The notes under the pieces are model-generated. The model did no database searches. It was not told where the DNA came from and saw only the letters and a list, made by a program, of their open reading frames with translations. Below are positions 10,727 through 22,208 of a DNA stretch of 49,211 bases, piece after piece. The position numbers were made by a program, and so were the translations under genes. The DNA is taken from assembly GCA_003344405.1 (NCBI GenBank), contig NOWV01000317.1, forward strand, positions 1 through 49,211. Direction: 5' to 3'. Within the stretch, counting starts at the first letter, position 1; each line of letters starts with the position of its first letter. The stretch comes from Trichoplax sp. H2 (lineage: Eukaryota > Placozoa > Uniplacotomia > Trichoplacea).

Positions 10727-12456
10727 TGTAATGAAATGAAAAGTGTAGAGATCAAGCTACAAAACTTTAACAAACTTTCATTCTACTTTCGTTACACTCC
10801 GGTCGACTTAACGAAACTTTGACACCAAATAAAATTTGGGGAAATAATCAAACAACAATTTATTACAAAACAATAATGGAGAAAAGTATAAACCGAACAA
10901 CCTTGCAAATACTTAGCTTTAAGTATTAATAAAATAAGTGGCAGACTTAAAACTGTCAACGACCAAACAACCTTTCAAAAACAAGAATGTTTTAACTTAC
11001 GACAATTCGATCCCGAAGGCCTTTTAAATTCAACAAGTTCTTCAAATAATATCTTCTTCTACTCTCTCTCTAAATTTTCTAGTTGCATTATCATTTATAG
11101 GCTTTGTAAAGCCGTCAGAGATATTTAAAACTAAACATTTGCTAACCAATCGCTCTAAAGATCCGCTTTAGCAAACTACTTTGCACCATTTAAGAAAACA
11201 AATACCATTTAAAGTTCAGACACAAATTTACCCTACGATTCCCTTGCAAAACACTATAAAACCAACACGTTAACTATAAAATACATCAAACTTCACTTCT
11301 AACATAATTTCTATCAATAAAACACTATAATAGTCTAGAAATTAACCTTTAAACGTCAAGACTTAGTCATAAAAATAACAGTCAAACTACATAACAATCA
11401 ACACAACCTCTGCCAATTTTCATCTTATTTTCTATTTTCCTCACTAAACTTTCCTAGTGTGACCTTCACGTCACATCATAAAATTCCAAAGTTTCAAATT
11501 CATAACAAAAGTTCAAATTTCAAAAATCAACTCTTACGATATTTTCCATGAACAAAAATTTAAAAATTAAGGCAGTAAAATTATGTCGGACATAAATCCG
11601 ACCAGTTCTGGAATCCCAATCCCAAAAATCCGGATTTTATAAAGATCACGGTAATCGCTTATCCAAAAAATTTATATGAATATTACCACTACTTTTCTGA
11701 CATTAGTTTCGCTGAGTATTGACAGTTGATGTTTTAACGTCAGGTTGTACGGTAACTGTGCGATTATAAACTACATTTCAGTACTTTACTATCATGTTAT
11801 AAATCCCCTTTCTGTAAGGATACGGTTTTATTACTAAGTGAAATTTAGTTACAATTTGAATAGATGATCAAACGCCCTTTCTTTAGATTAGGCAATTGCT
11901 GTAGGGCTACTAGTATAGTAATCTATATAATACCTTGTAAAATAATGAAGAAGAAAAGATGTCACCATGTCGATTTGGAAGGGTAAAACTTAAAGACACT
12001 ATGACTTTGTAGGTATTTTGTATAGTAAAATAATACTAGTTATATACTAAAAGCTACAGATACTTGTGGTAGATTGTAAATTACCACGGAAATGTTCCGT
12101 GATAGGACATATCGTAATCTGACTATTCTGTATTAGTCATGAGATGTCTATGTTCGTAAATACTGTTGTCTGCATTAAAGGAGCAGTAGCTAAAATTNNN
12201 NNNNNNNNNNNNNNNNNTTACAATTTGAATAGATGATCAAACGCCCTTTCTTTAGATTAGGCAATTGCTGTAGGGCTACTTGTATAGTAATCTATATAAT
12301 ACCTTGTAAAATAATGAAGAAGAAAAGATGGCGCCATGTCGATTTGGAAGGGTAAAACTTAAAGACACTATGACTTTGTAGGTATTTTGTATAGTAAAAT
12401 AATACTAGTTATATACTAAAAGCTACAGAGGACTCAACTTTTAGTCCTTTACTACA
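10727..12456 (-). mobile_element. Family D element, reverse, nested in family C LTR
   Basis: Begins TGTAATGAAATG and ends TCCTTTACTACA, the complements of the family D ends. The flanks TGAC (10723-10726) and AGAC (12457-12460) fit a 4-bp TSD with one change. The central part at about 11000-11650 matches the longest copy at 44785-46160. A 20-N gap and a repeated stretch (11849-12197 versus 12218-12697) interrupt it. Confidence 0.88.
12198..12217. other. Assembly gap (20 N) between two haplotype copies
   Basis: The sequence at 11849-12197 recurs at 12218-12697, but the left copy lacks about 130 bp covering the end of the family D element and adjoining LTR. This looks like a deletion allele placed beside the full allele. 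Confidence 0.8.
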
Positions 12457-12972
12457 AGACTTTTTTGACAGTGATATATATATATACATATACCGAATTA
12501 ATAGTTATAACAGGAAATCCAAATCATCTACTTACAGTTCGATTCATTATGATTGTAACTTACTTATGGTAGATTGTAAATTACCACGGAAATGTTCCGT
12601 GATAGGACATATCGTAATCTGACTATTCTGTATTAGTCATGAGATGTCTATGTTCGTAAATACTGTTGTCTGCATTAAAGGAGCAGTAGCTAAAATTAAT
12701 ATCTAATTAAGTAAATGATTCCAAAGTTAATCGTACTAACTATGACTCATGAACTATTAAGGAAGAGCATATAAATGCAGTATATCGTGTAATATAGTGA
12801 ATTCTCAAACTTAGTGTTTAACGTAAAATACGTGGCGTCTAAGTCTTTGTGTAGTCTGCTAGTAGAGCAAAAGTGCATCTGATAGTGCAGATATCGTTCC
12901 TTGATACGTGGTTCAAGGAATTGATTTATTGATCGTACATTACGCTATCTTGTTGCAAAGCTGTTTGTGACA

Positions 12973-13188
12973 GATACATACTTGCATTTACTAAACATAA
13001 TAACATAACTGGAGTACAAAACTATTAAATTAAAATATCTTAATAATAGAGTGTAAATTTGTATCAATACCAATTTATTGACTATTTATATTTACTTTAT
13101 TCTAGGTGATATATCCATAACTACATAATTAACTAGTAGACAGAAATACTTCAACTGATATTGGATATCATAAAATTTATTATTAATC
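12973..13188. other. Short spacer upstream of a broken receptor
   Basis: AT-rich; nothing recognised apart from the TSD of the LTR to its left. Confidence 0.5.
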
Positions 13189-13540
13189 ATGAATAATTCT
13201 ACTCGTGCAATAGTAGATTATATTTACCATTTATTTGAGACTGAATAAAACGCTAGCATGTGTCTCAGCAGTTTTGGAGTTATTTTTAACATACTGGTAT
13301 GCTAGATTTCCTTCCTTAACAGAAAACTACTCAGCTCCTTTTCTCATTTATTACTAGCTTAGCTATTACAGATCCACTAAATGCACTCTTGGTTACGTCT
13401 CGATACACTTTGCAATTGGCAATTAAAGGTTTTCCGTATCAACTGACGACAAATGCTAATAACATCTATACTAATTTTAAATTGTTATTTCGCGTGACAG
13501 ATGTCTGCAATTAGCATATCTACTTCTAAGCCCTTCTTAT
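13189..13540 (+). pseudogene. Truncated class A GPCR pseudogene
   Basis: An ATG at 13189 opens MNNSTRAIVDY, an N-terminus like that of the receptor at 22209 (MNNST). TM1 (SSFGVIFNILVC, N1.50 kept) follows an early stop. TM2 is reached after a stop and a frameshift near 13360 (LAITDPLNAL, D2.50 kept). ECL1 and the start of TM3 (IYTNFKLLFRVTDVCN) lead to a stop near 13513. TM4-TM7 are not recognisable downstream, so this is a 5' remnant. Its 3' end is repeated after the gap at 14546. A weak K-rich continuation near 13550-13620 may be loop remains. Confidence 0.82.
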
Positions 13541-13624
13541 TTATGTAGTTTGTAAGAAATTTAAAGTTGTAAAAAAAATGAAATTAAAAACTAAAGATGT
13601 CTTTCAATGGACATCAAATAAAAC

Positions 13625-14410
13625 TGTAGTAAAAGGACTAAAAGTAGAGTCCTTTGTAGTTGTTAGTATGTAATTAGTATTATTTTACTGTAGAAAATAC
13701 CTACAAAGTGATAGTGTCTTTAAGTTTTACCCTACCAAATCATCATGTCGCCATCTTTTCTTCTTCATTATTTTACAAGGTATTATATAGATTACTATAG
13801 AAGTAGCCCTATAGAGCAAATGCCTAATCTAAACAAAGGGCGTTTCATCGTCTATTCAAATTGTAAAGAAATTTGACTTAGTAGCAAAACCCTATCCTTA
13901 GAGAAAGGGGATTTATAACATGACGATAAAGTACTGTTATGTAGTCTATACTCGTACAGTTACAGTACAATCTGACGCTAAAACATCAACTGTCAATACT
14001 CGCGAATACTAAGCGATACTAATGTCAGAAAAGTAGTCGTAGTAGTCATATAAATTTTTTTGATAAGCGATTANNNNNNNNNNNNNNNNNNNNGAACTTG
14101 TTGAATTTAAAAGGCCTTCGGGGTCGAATTGTCGTAAGTTAAAACATTCTTCTTTTTGAAAGGTTGTTTGGTCGTTGAAAGTTTTAAAGTCTGTCATTTA
14201 TTTTAATAATACTTAAAGCTAAGTATTTGTAAAGTTATTCGGTTTATACTTCTCTCCATTTTGTTTTAAAATAAATTGTTGTTCGGTTATTTCTCCAAAT
14301 TTTATTTGGTGTGAAAGTATTAGCGTTAAGTCGACCGGAGTGCAACGAAAGTAGAATGAAAGTTTGTTAAAGTTTCGTAGCTTGATCTCTACACTTTTCA
14401 TTTCATTACA
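13625..14410 (+). mobile_element. Family D element, TSD AAAC, with internal gap
   Basis: Starts TGTAGTAAAAGG and ends TTTCATTACA between two AAAC (13621-13624 and 14411-14414). The empty site is present in this window right of the next gap, near 14714 (ATCAAATAAAACAAATCC). The 5' end has the family hairpin AGGACT...AGTCCT. The 20-N gap at 14074-14093 falls where the long copy at 44785 has roughly 600 bp more sequence. Confidence 0.92.
14074..14093. other. Assembly gap (20 N) inside a repeat
   Basis: By comparison with 45230-45840 of the full family D copy, about 600 bp of element interior are missing here. The flanks are not duplicated, unlike the other four gaps. Confidence 0.75.
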
Positions 14411-14525
14411 AAACAAATCCATACCAATTAATTAAACGCATCTGATTAGACTTTGAAAAAAATAAATGGTATCAATCAAAAATTGTTTTTTATGGCTATC
14501 ATCGCAGTCGACAGAAAAATATTTT

Positions 14526-14545
14526 NNNNNNNNNNNNNNNNNNNN
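14526..14545. other. Assembly gap (20 N) between filled and empty alleles
   Basis: Left 13453-13624 plus 14411-14525 equals right 14546-14828 almost base for base, and only the left has the family D insertion. Confidence 0.85.
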
Positions 14546-14828
14546 ATGCTAATAACATCTATACTAATTTTAAATTGTTATTTCGCGTGACAGATGTCTG
14601 CAATTAGCATATCTAGTTCTAAGCCCTTCTTATTTATGTAGTTTGTAAGAAATTTAAAGTTGTAAAAAAAATGAAATTAAAAACTAAAGATGTCTTTCAT
14701 TGGACATCAAATAAAACAAATCCATACCAATTAATTAAACGCATCTGATTAGACTTTGAAAAAAATAAATGGTATCAATCAAAAATTGTTTTTCATGGCT
14801 ATCATCGCAGTCGACAGAAAAATATTTT
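14546..14828 (+). pseudogene. Empty-site copy of the truncated GPCR pseudogene end
   Basis: Repeats the TM3-start remnant (IYTNFKLLFRVTDVCN) and the following sequence without the family D insertion. Read it as the second allele and not as another gene. Confidence 0.75.
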
Positions 14829-16599
14829 ATTGAAAATAATGGATATCAGTAAATCCTGATTGAAGAGTCTAAGACGAAATTATCCAATCAAAGTTTAGTT
14901 GATCCTGTATACTTTATTCATAGATGCTTCTTTTATTGAAGTATCAAAGCGTTTGTATACAAAGTCTGTGCGATAAAGTAGAATTGCTATTATCTGAACA
15001 CGTAAGAGCATAGAAATCAGATAATATTTTATTATTACGGTCAAGTATATAATTATCTAAACAAGATAAAAAAATTAATAATAAATACAATGAGAGCTAA
15101 GATTCTACTTATGCCATAAATTATTATTTAGACACGAAAAACATACAGCATCCGCCAAATTAACCTTTGGAACTAACTTCAAAGAGTTTCTCATTATATA
15201 GAATACAGTATAAAACATTAATAATTCTTTACTAACTATGCAAGCCATGATTCAGCGTTAGTAATAATAATCAATAAATATAAGCTCATACATACATCTA
15301 ATTTCGCAGTATCTCTTATCTGCATAATCTATTTATGTTGGTTGCATAGAATACGTAGTTATATTAATCATCTAATAATACTTAATTCTAAAATTACTGA
15401 CCACTTGCACTATTTCATAAGTAATCTTACCAAAAAAAATAGCTGACTGTAGCATGATTTTGAAAGCCGATAACTGACCGAATTGTCTGCTATTTTATTG
15501 ATTTACTGTAATGGTAAAATAATTATTATTATTTCGCCTCTCGATCTAATTATATTGCCCTCTTTTGACTTGTTACCATTCAGTCTATTTAACGTTTTGC
15601 ATGAGAAGTAATTCATGGGCAGATGCGGGAAATTTTCGAGGTACTCCGACTAATGTACTAATTGGACTACTTAAGAAATAGTCAATATCTGACCGATATC
15701 TGTTAGTCCTACGTTAGTCTTTATTTGAGACCAGGTAATGATCAAAAACGACGTTGAATATTATTTGACCTTGCGGTCTAACTAAGAAGATACACTGTTT
15801 GTTATTTAAATATTTCAGTAAGTTCAATATTTTATGCCAAAGCAAAAATTTTCGTAAGCATTATTCGAGTTTCGTTGAAATTTTCTAATTATCGAGGCAA
15901 TTAGGCTAGATCCTTGTATTATTAATCCTATTTATATAACTTTACTAGCACAAATTTTATGTTAGCAGTGCAGTCATTGCAAGAGGAGCTGGGAACGTAG
16001 AAGACAGCCAGTCATGAAATTTCCCTATATGAAATCTTCGCAGCAACAAATGCAAGAATTTAGAATCGGCGATATTTCAAGCAAAAATTCTCAATTATAA
16101 TTGGCTGATTCTGAAAGAGATATTTTATCAAACAAGCAGGTTAAAAAAGATTTTATATACCTATAAATATTCTTCCTACAAACTCGGCTTATAATATAAT
16201 AGTTTAAGCTGTTACTCTTCTTTCACTCAATTTACTTTCTTTAATCTTTGAGAAATAAAATTCTCAATTAATAACTTGTTTGCTTAGGTTAAATCGGCTT
16301 TAAAATTTGTAAAAATTTCTGCTTATCCTAAGCTGCTGGCATTGAGTTATTTTTTCACAACCTGGTTACAAACGTCCATATTTAAAGCCTTTGCAGAATA
16401 TTGACATGGTATCAGTCTGTAATAAACAATACTTATAGACCATCATTTAATTATTTGCTATCGTAATCTCAAAATCATTATCAGACCCTGCAGACATAAA
16501 TTAAAACAAATAATCAGCTTCTGGACTAAGTGATACTTTCAAATTTCTCATCTTTCCACAATAGTCTTAAATTTTATCAGTAGCCTGGTTTTAGTAGCC
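14829..16599. other. Intergenic; possible faint receptor remnant near 15915
   Basis: No gene recognised. Around 15915-15965 one frame gives CIINPI-YITLLAQIL, resembling a TM7 NPxxY segment followed by a stop. The upstream helices cannot be traced, so this is only a hint of an old receptor pseudogene. Confidence 0.3.
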
Positions 16600-17572
16600 A
16601 CGGTAACTAATAAATATATCCTTATTATTATTCTGGTATCTTCTGGAATGGTCGAATTTGGCTTCTATACTTCCTTCTGTTCTTAAGTTTTCACAAATCA
16701 ACGTCTCCGTAAGCAGCCACTTAATAGATTAATTGCAAACCTTGCACTCTCTGATTTACTGATAGCCACTTATTTTAATATTGCGGCAGTTATTTAGAAT
16801 CATATTTATCACCAACATAAATTTAGCTAGAGTAATTTACCTATTAACCAAAGCATTACCTTTAAAATCACCGTCTACATCTCAAGTACGTCTACATTAT
16901 CGACTACTTTAACTTTAGCAGTTATTAGTACAGAAAGATATAACGCGATCATATATCCGCTCGTTGATTCCATGAGCAGAAAAAACAGCAGTCATTCTGA
17001 TCGTTGTACGGACTATTGTAGCTGCAACTGCTGCTAGCGTAATATTAGTTTATGATTATAGAGACACCGTACCATACGACTGGACTTCTGTATTCATGAG
17101 AGTGAACATAGTTTGCACAGCTCTTATCGATAGCGTCTTTACTGCTGTTGGCATTATTTTTCCGTTTATAACTGCATTTATATGTTACAACCAAATAATA
17201 TTTTAAAATATGCCGCATAAGCCCTCCTGTAGATGACTCATTATAAAAATCTTAACTCTTTAAAGAATATAAAAGAAAAAGCCAAAGCACAGCTATTTTA
17301 CTAACCGTCACTGTATTAGTCATGACCGGCTATCTTTCTTAGCCAACTTAATGGTTTATATTTTCTTTTACAAAATTCATGATTCAAAGTTCTACAGAAA
17401 GTAGTCATAAAAATTTTGGACCGTTTTTCGTATTACGGCAGTTATTACTATGATTCCTTTCATTATTAATGCAATGCTTTATAAATTTGCTAGTGCAAGT
17501 TTTAAAATGGAATTAATGCTATTACCTCGTAACTTTTTATCTTTACTTTGTAACAGTAAAATAAAAGAATAA
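16600..17572 (+). pseudogene. Class A GPCR pseudogene with frameshifts
   Basis: A near full-length receptor in pieces. ICL1-TM2 is at about 16705-16798 (RLRKQPLNRLIANLALSDLL, D2.50 kept) and ends in a stop. TM3 is at about 16855-16985, with ERY (AVISTERYNAIIYPL) but T in place of the conserved TM3 cysteine. A frameshift follows. TM4-TM5 are open at about 16990-17207, lacking the TM4 Trp and keeping the TM5 Pro (IIFPFITAFICY). TM6 is near 17285-17335 (STAILLTVTVLVMTGYLS). TM7 is near 17430-17495 (MIPFIINAMLYKFASASFK, NPxxY changed to NAMLY). A terminal stop lies at 17570-17572. It is closest in layout to the receptor at 22209 (shared QPLN in ICL1 and a PMS/SMS motif in ICL2). Confidence 0.88.
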
Positions 17573-18317
17573 AGGCTCTGCCATCTAGCAAACCTGTTTC
17601 GTTAGTGAGCAAAAATATTGATATTACTATTGCTATAATAAAGTGCTTTGAAAATCAGAAACCCCCAAATTTATTACCAAAAGTGATAGCTTAATCTAGG
17701 ACCACAAATTTTTATAATAGGCTTGGATTATTAATTATCTATTGGCATGAAAATTATGGCATAAAAATCAATCAAATTATTAAATAGCTAGAATCTAACG
17801 TGTGAACTGAAATACTGTATTAACAAAGAATTTTAACATGCTTCATTAAACGATTTCTGATTGTATCGATTTACATATGTTAAATTATGTCATTAAGTCA
17901 ACGTAATTAGAATTTATTTCCAATTTTATTTCTAAGCAAACTATTAACATACCTAATTTCTAACAGTTATTATCGTAAAAGCAAAAGCTTTACAAAATCT
18001 TTATAAAATAATAAGAGATTACGGTCTACTTGCTTTGGGCAAAATTTAATTCAGTAATACGAATACAGCTAGTAGTATTACTCAGATATTAACTTCCTCG
18101 TAGTCATATTGGGTATTGATTCGCAAGCATATAATCTAACTATTTTAATTAGTCTTAAAATAGCATAGTATATACCCATTGTATCACATCCACAACGATA
18201 GTACTAAAGATATTTGTACGAAAAAATTTCATTCCAGCTAAAACTAATATCAATGCCATTGATATTGAATTTCTAAATAAATAGTTCTATATAGCTGTTA
18301 TTTATCGATAATTTCAT
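17573..18317. other. Intergenic, no gene recognised
   Basis: AT-rich 3' flank of the pseudogene; nothing supported. Confidence 0.5.
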
Positions 18318-18683
18318 TGTAAGACAGTGTAATATTGTATTCTAAGTTGATGATATATTTAGTAATGTCTACCGTAGGTGTTGTGTTCAACATGTGATAG
18401 ATATACTCGTTAGAAGCTTAAGTATTAAATATAGCTAGCTTATTAGCTGTAATCCTTTTGAAGAGGAGCGCTACAGTGCTCACACTAGAGCTTCACATGA
18501 AAGGTGTAAACTAGCCTGCATTTAAGATGCTAATACTGAAGTGTGTAGTAAGTAAGGTGCTAAGACTGTAAACGCGGAAAGGTATATAAGCGAGTAGTTT
18601 AGTATAGTAAGGTAGTTCTTTCTCGTTAGAGGTCCTCAGGTAATTGATTACGTTGTATCTTCGTAAAGGAGGTTTTGTTCAAT
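18318..18683 (+). repeat. Divergent LTR related to family C
   Basis: Starts TGTAAGACAGTGTAATAT, alignable with the family C start TGTGACAGTGTTATAT. It has a TATATAAG box at about 18582 followed by GTAGTTCTTTCTCG, like the TTCTCAA that follows the TATA box in families A and C. It ends near GATTACGTTGTATCTTCG...TTTTGTTCA, alignable with the family C 3' end. No convincing TSD remains, so it is old or the ends are slightly off. Confidence 0.55.
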
Positions 18684-19919
18684 AAATCTTAATTTACTAA
18701 AGTTTTTGAAGATTCTTGATCTATCAACCTCACATTCATCTAGAATTTATCATAAATGTTATCTTGTAAAGGTTGTAGATTTCAACTGAAATGGCAGTAG
18801 AGTTTATCTTTATTCTTACGATGGTCTAAATTCAAAGGTTAGATATTTTAATATTTCAATAATTTAAGATGAGCAATATTGATAATTGAACACACTTGGA
18901 ATCTTGTATCTTTAAAGACTTACTTTTAATATTTATTTACGGCTACCTTACTGTAGATTTCACAGAATAATAATGCAAAGAAGTAATCCATGAGTGAATG
19001 TAGCAAATATTCTCCATTTATCTTTGTTTGTATTAGCTAGTTACACTACAAAATGCAAGAAAAATTTGATGTTATTAATATCGTTTTCTTAAATCTCTGG
19101 TTTGGCAGCTAAATTATATACTCAACCTATTTTCGTTGCTGATTATTCAAAATCAACTAATTAAGGTTCATTTTTGTCACGGTATTAAATTACCGTGACA
19201 AGTTCTATATGTAAATATATAGATTTAGTATATATTAAGGTATAGCGATTGCTACTACTAAATATACCATAATTACATATAGCAGTACCAAAGCTGGTCG
19301 TATCAATGTTTTCTTTATAAAGCTTTTACATTAACTGGACAGATATTATTCCGTTTAGATAGTAATTCCTAGATATCATCGGTATATTCCCGAATATAGA
19401 TGTTGAGAACTGGTTTAGCAGTTAATATTGTTATCTGCCGATATATTATAAACCTTATTAGTAAAATTTGAATGTTCTAGATTAAAATTTTAAACTAAAT
19501 TTATTAGATAAGAAATAACGATGATTGGGGATATTTCCCATATTAGTTCTGTTTTTAATAAAACTAGACTAGAGTATAGAGAAGTCCTAAATGAAACATT
19601 TTGCGTGAAATATCGCCCATAAATAGCTAAACTTTAGCCTGACGAAGCGTTGATATAGTTAACCGGTTATATCATTAAATTAGCTATTAAAATGCTTAAC
19701 GATTCGGTTGATAAATTAGATTTAAGATTCCGTTATTAAGTAGAAGATTTAACTTATTGTCTAGATCAGTCGACTAGGGTTCTGAATACTAGAGAGATAT
19801 CCAGTAAAGTAGATCACATAGTGATCACTACATGCTCATCCGCCTATCTTAAGCTTTTTGAATGATATCTATAAGATCAAAATTGATCATTAATGATGAC
19901 TATAATCACAGTATGTATA
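18684..19919. other. Intergenic; perfect LTR-like terminal hairpin at 19175-19200
   Basis: No gene. At 19175-19200 a perfect 10-bp inverted repeat (TGTCACGGTA and TACCGTGACA, 6-bp loop) resembles the hairpin at the start of family A LTRs. I could not find a matching second end with a TSD. Confidence 0.45.
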
Positions 19920-20575
19920 TGTCATAAAACAGCTTTGCAGCAAGATAACGTAGTATATGATCAATAAGTCAATTCCTTGAATCATGTATCAAGGAACAAT
20001 ATCTGCACTATCAGAAATACTTTTGCTCTACTTGCAGACTAAACAAAGACTTAGATGCCTCGCATTTTACCTAAAATACTAAGTTTAAGAATTAACTTTA
20101 TTACACGATATTGCGTTTAAATGCCCTTCCTCAATAGTTCATAAGTCATAGTTAGTACGATCAACTTTGGAATTATTTATTGAACTAGACATTAATTTTA
20201 GGTACTACTCCCTAATGCAGATAACAGTAGTTACGAACATAGAGGTCTGATGACTAATACAGAATAGTCAGATTAAGATATGTCCTATCACGGAACATTT
20301 CCACGATAATTTACGACCTACCATTTTTAAGTTACAATCACAACGATTTGAAATGTAAGTAGATAATTCACATTCCCTAATATAACTATTAATTTCAATA
20401 TATGTATATGTTTTGTCACCTATGTTAATAGTGTTATATATGTCACTGTCATAAAAAGCTAGTGTTATATTAAAACAAAGTATAACTAATTAAGAAGTTA
20501 ACTAAATAAGAATAGGCTAACAAAGTTATCTTAACATAGATTTTTTACTCTAACAAAGAATAGAACACTGTGACA
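19920..20575 (-). mobile_element. Solo LTR, family C, reverse
   Basis: Begins TGTCATAAAACAGC and ends CACTGTGACA, complements of the family ends. The flanks GTATA (19915-19919) and TTATA (20576-20580) agree in four of five bases. It contains the complement of the family tail (TATTGATC...AAGGAAC...ATCTGCACTATC) and is about 656 bp, like the copy at 47124. Confidence 0.88.
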
Positions 20576-20956
20576 TTATAATAAAAAACAGCCAATAACT
20601 CAATTAGAAATGAATTACCAAATTGTACTTCCACAGGCCGTTCAATAAATTGATATTTCAATTCGATATATCCTAGTAAATAAATCATCAATCTAATGTA
20701 ACCGATTTCGAAGTGTAATGATCTCTGCTAATCACAAAAATTGTTTTGGGGAAATACAGTGATAGTTCGTAGCTTAAAATTTTTTCTTAATAAAGTAATG
20801 TGATTAAAGACTAGTAGATAGGGAAGTATATGATTGGAATTAGAACGGTATAAATTGTATGCATTCGTAATTGTAGAGACTAATTCCATTATCCGGTTTA
20901 TTTCAACCACTTCTAACTGTTCTTATGAGGGGAAGAATTTAAAATTCTTTTCAGAC
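20576..20956. other. Spacer with second copy of a short hairpin motif
   Basis: No gene. The motif at 20887-20956 is the partner of the one at 2007-2075. Confidence 0.45.
20887..20956. repeat. Short dispersed motif with hairpin, copy 2
   Basis: CATTATCCGG start, CTGTTCTTATGA core and an inverted repeat GAAGAATTT/AATTCTT, as in the copy at 2007. It directly abuts a divergent family A LTR. Confidence 0.45.
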
Positions 20957-21291
20957 TGCCTCAAACTCCCGTGCGACAAGATAACGTTGTGATCGAATCT
21001 ACGATCTTGCAATAATTCATACGTCTTCGATTTCTGTTATACTTTTAACCTTAGGAACTAAAAACTAACTTTTATTAATTTGTCGAACCATTTAAATAGA
21101 TTTTATCTACAAGCTTTTACACACTTCTTAGAATACTACTGATCCAACTATAGATATAAATGACCTTTAACACATCACAATTTAAATCATACCGTCTACA
21201 ATTTATATCTGGTTGCGTACTCCTCGGCTTACAATATCATTGTAGCCGCAAAGCATGTCCTATTTTGGTACGGTGAGTTAGCACCGTGACA
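20957..21291 (-). repeat. Divergent solo LTR related to family A, reverse
   Basis: The left end TGCCTCAAACTCCCGTGCGACA, followed by AAGATAACGT, aligns with the reverse of the family A 3' end. The right end (ACGGTG-AGTTAG-CACCGTGACA) aligns with the reverse of the family A start and keeps its hairpin. The flanks CAGAC and CTGAC agree in four of five bases. At 335 bp it is shorter than young copies. Confidence 0.65.
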
Positions 21292-22208
21292 CTGACACTC
21301 GGACTTAATAAACGTAACTTTGAACTTAAACAATACGAGGTTGACTAGTTGTGACACATTATTGATTTGGTCTATTTTAACATGTTCAATTTTATTAAAA
21401 CATAGATCTACGAGTTTACTGTTGAAATGATTTAAAAGATTATCTTTTACATTAAAGCCAATTTTAGAAATCCAATTTAGACAAGGAGTATTTTTCGCTG
21501 TCCTAGACTAAAACCAATATTGCAGACAGTATTTTTAAAGCTTCTAAACACGAGATAGGATCAAATCAAAATTTTTCTGGCTTAATTTTCTCAAAGATAA
21601 AATTGCAGCTGCAAATACAACAATTTTTTATCTTTTCAATTGAACTGCATCTATAAATGTTAGTAACTTTATCTAAAATAATAGAACTAATTTATTACGG
21701 TATATCCTCTAACAAAATTTAAGAAAAACTTATCCTGCTAATTATTTATTTCAAATCAATTCATGATTAACAAAAATGAAATATATAAGCATTAAAATTA
21801 AATATCTTTAAGAAAGATCAAGAGCTATTTTTTTAGGATATGCATTTTAAGAAAACAATAAAACGATATTGAAATACAAATATTTCCATTTAAGAAATTG
21901 TGTTACAAAAAGTTTCCTTAATTCTCAACCTAACTACCATAATTAAATTAGATGACATCAAACGGCAGTATGTAATTGATTTAATGGTCCTTTAATAAAA
22001 CTGGTCTACTACAGCAAGTATACTATTATTCTATAAAGTTTGAATAAATTCCTGGCACTTCTTCTATTAAGGAACATTTTTGGTCAGTAAACGCTCAATT
22101 ATACTTTCTAAGTTAAAAGCCACTCGTAACTGTGCGGAGTTATTTAGAACTTATCCATCTAATAAACGAATTCGAAATATTAAAGAGACTTCAATACAAT
22201 TAGCGAGT
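21292..22208. other. Intergenic, upstream region of receptor 2
   Basis: AT-rich. No gene recognised. The frame of receptor 2 is open upstream to a TTG at 22080, but I take the ATG at 22209 as the start. Confidence 0.5.

Larger units (their letters stand above)
10608..12972 (+). mobile_element. Solo LTR, family C, TSD GATAC, with nested element
   Basis: Starts TGTGACAG, ends TTTGTGACA and is flanked by a perfect 5-bp duplication GATAC (10603-10607 and 12973-12977). It is inflated from about 650 bp by a reverse family D element (10727-12456) and by a gap with duplicated flanks. The 3' part has a CATATAAA box near 12768 followed by AATTCTCAAAC, and the uninterrupted CAAACTTAGTGTTTAACG that is split by another insertion in the copy at 38136. 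Confidence 0.92.

Noticed and set aside
14009-14422. Minus-strand frames of 62 and 67 codons
   Set aside because: Both lie inside a family D repeat, one runs across a gap of N, and the equivalent frames are not kept in other copies I compared by eye.
20728-20910. 60-codon minus-strand frame
   Set aside because: No recognisable domain; it overlaps the start of the dispersed hairpin motif. Likely chance.
22080-22208. 43-codon N-terminal extension of receptor 2 from a TTG
   Set aside because: No ATG, basic residues unlike a receptor N-terminus, and the ATG at 22209 gives a normal length. The same reasoning was applied to receptors 5 and 6.
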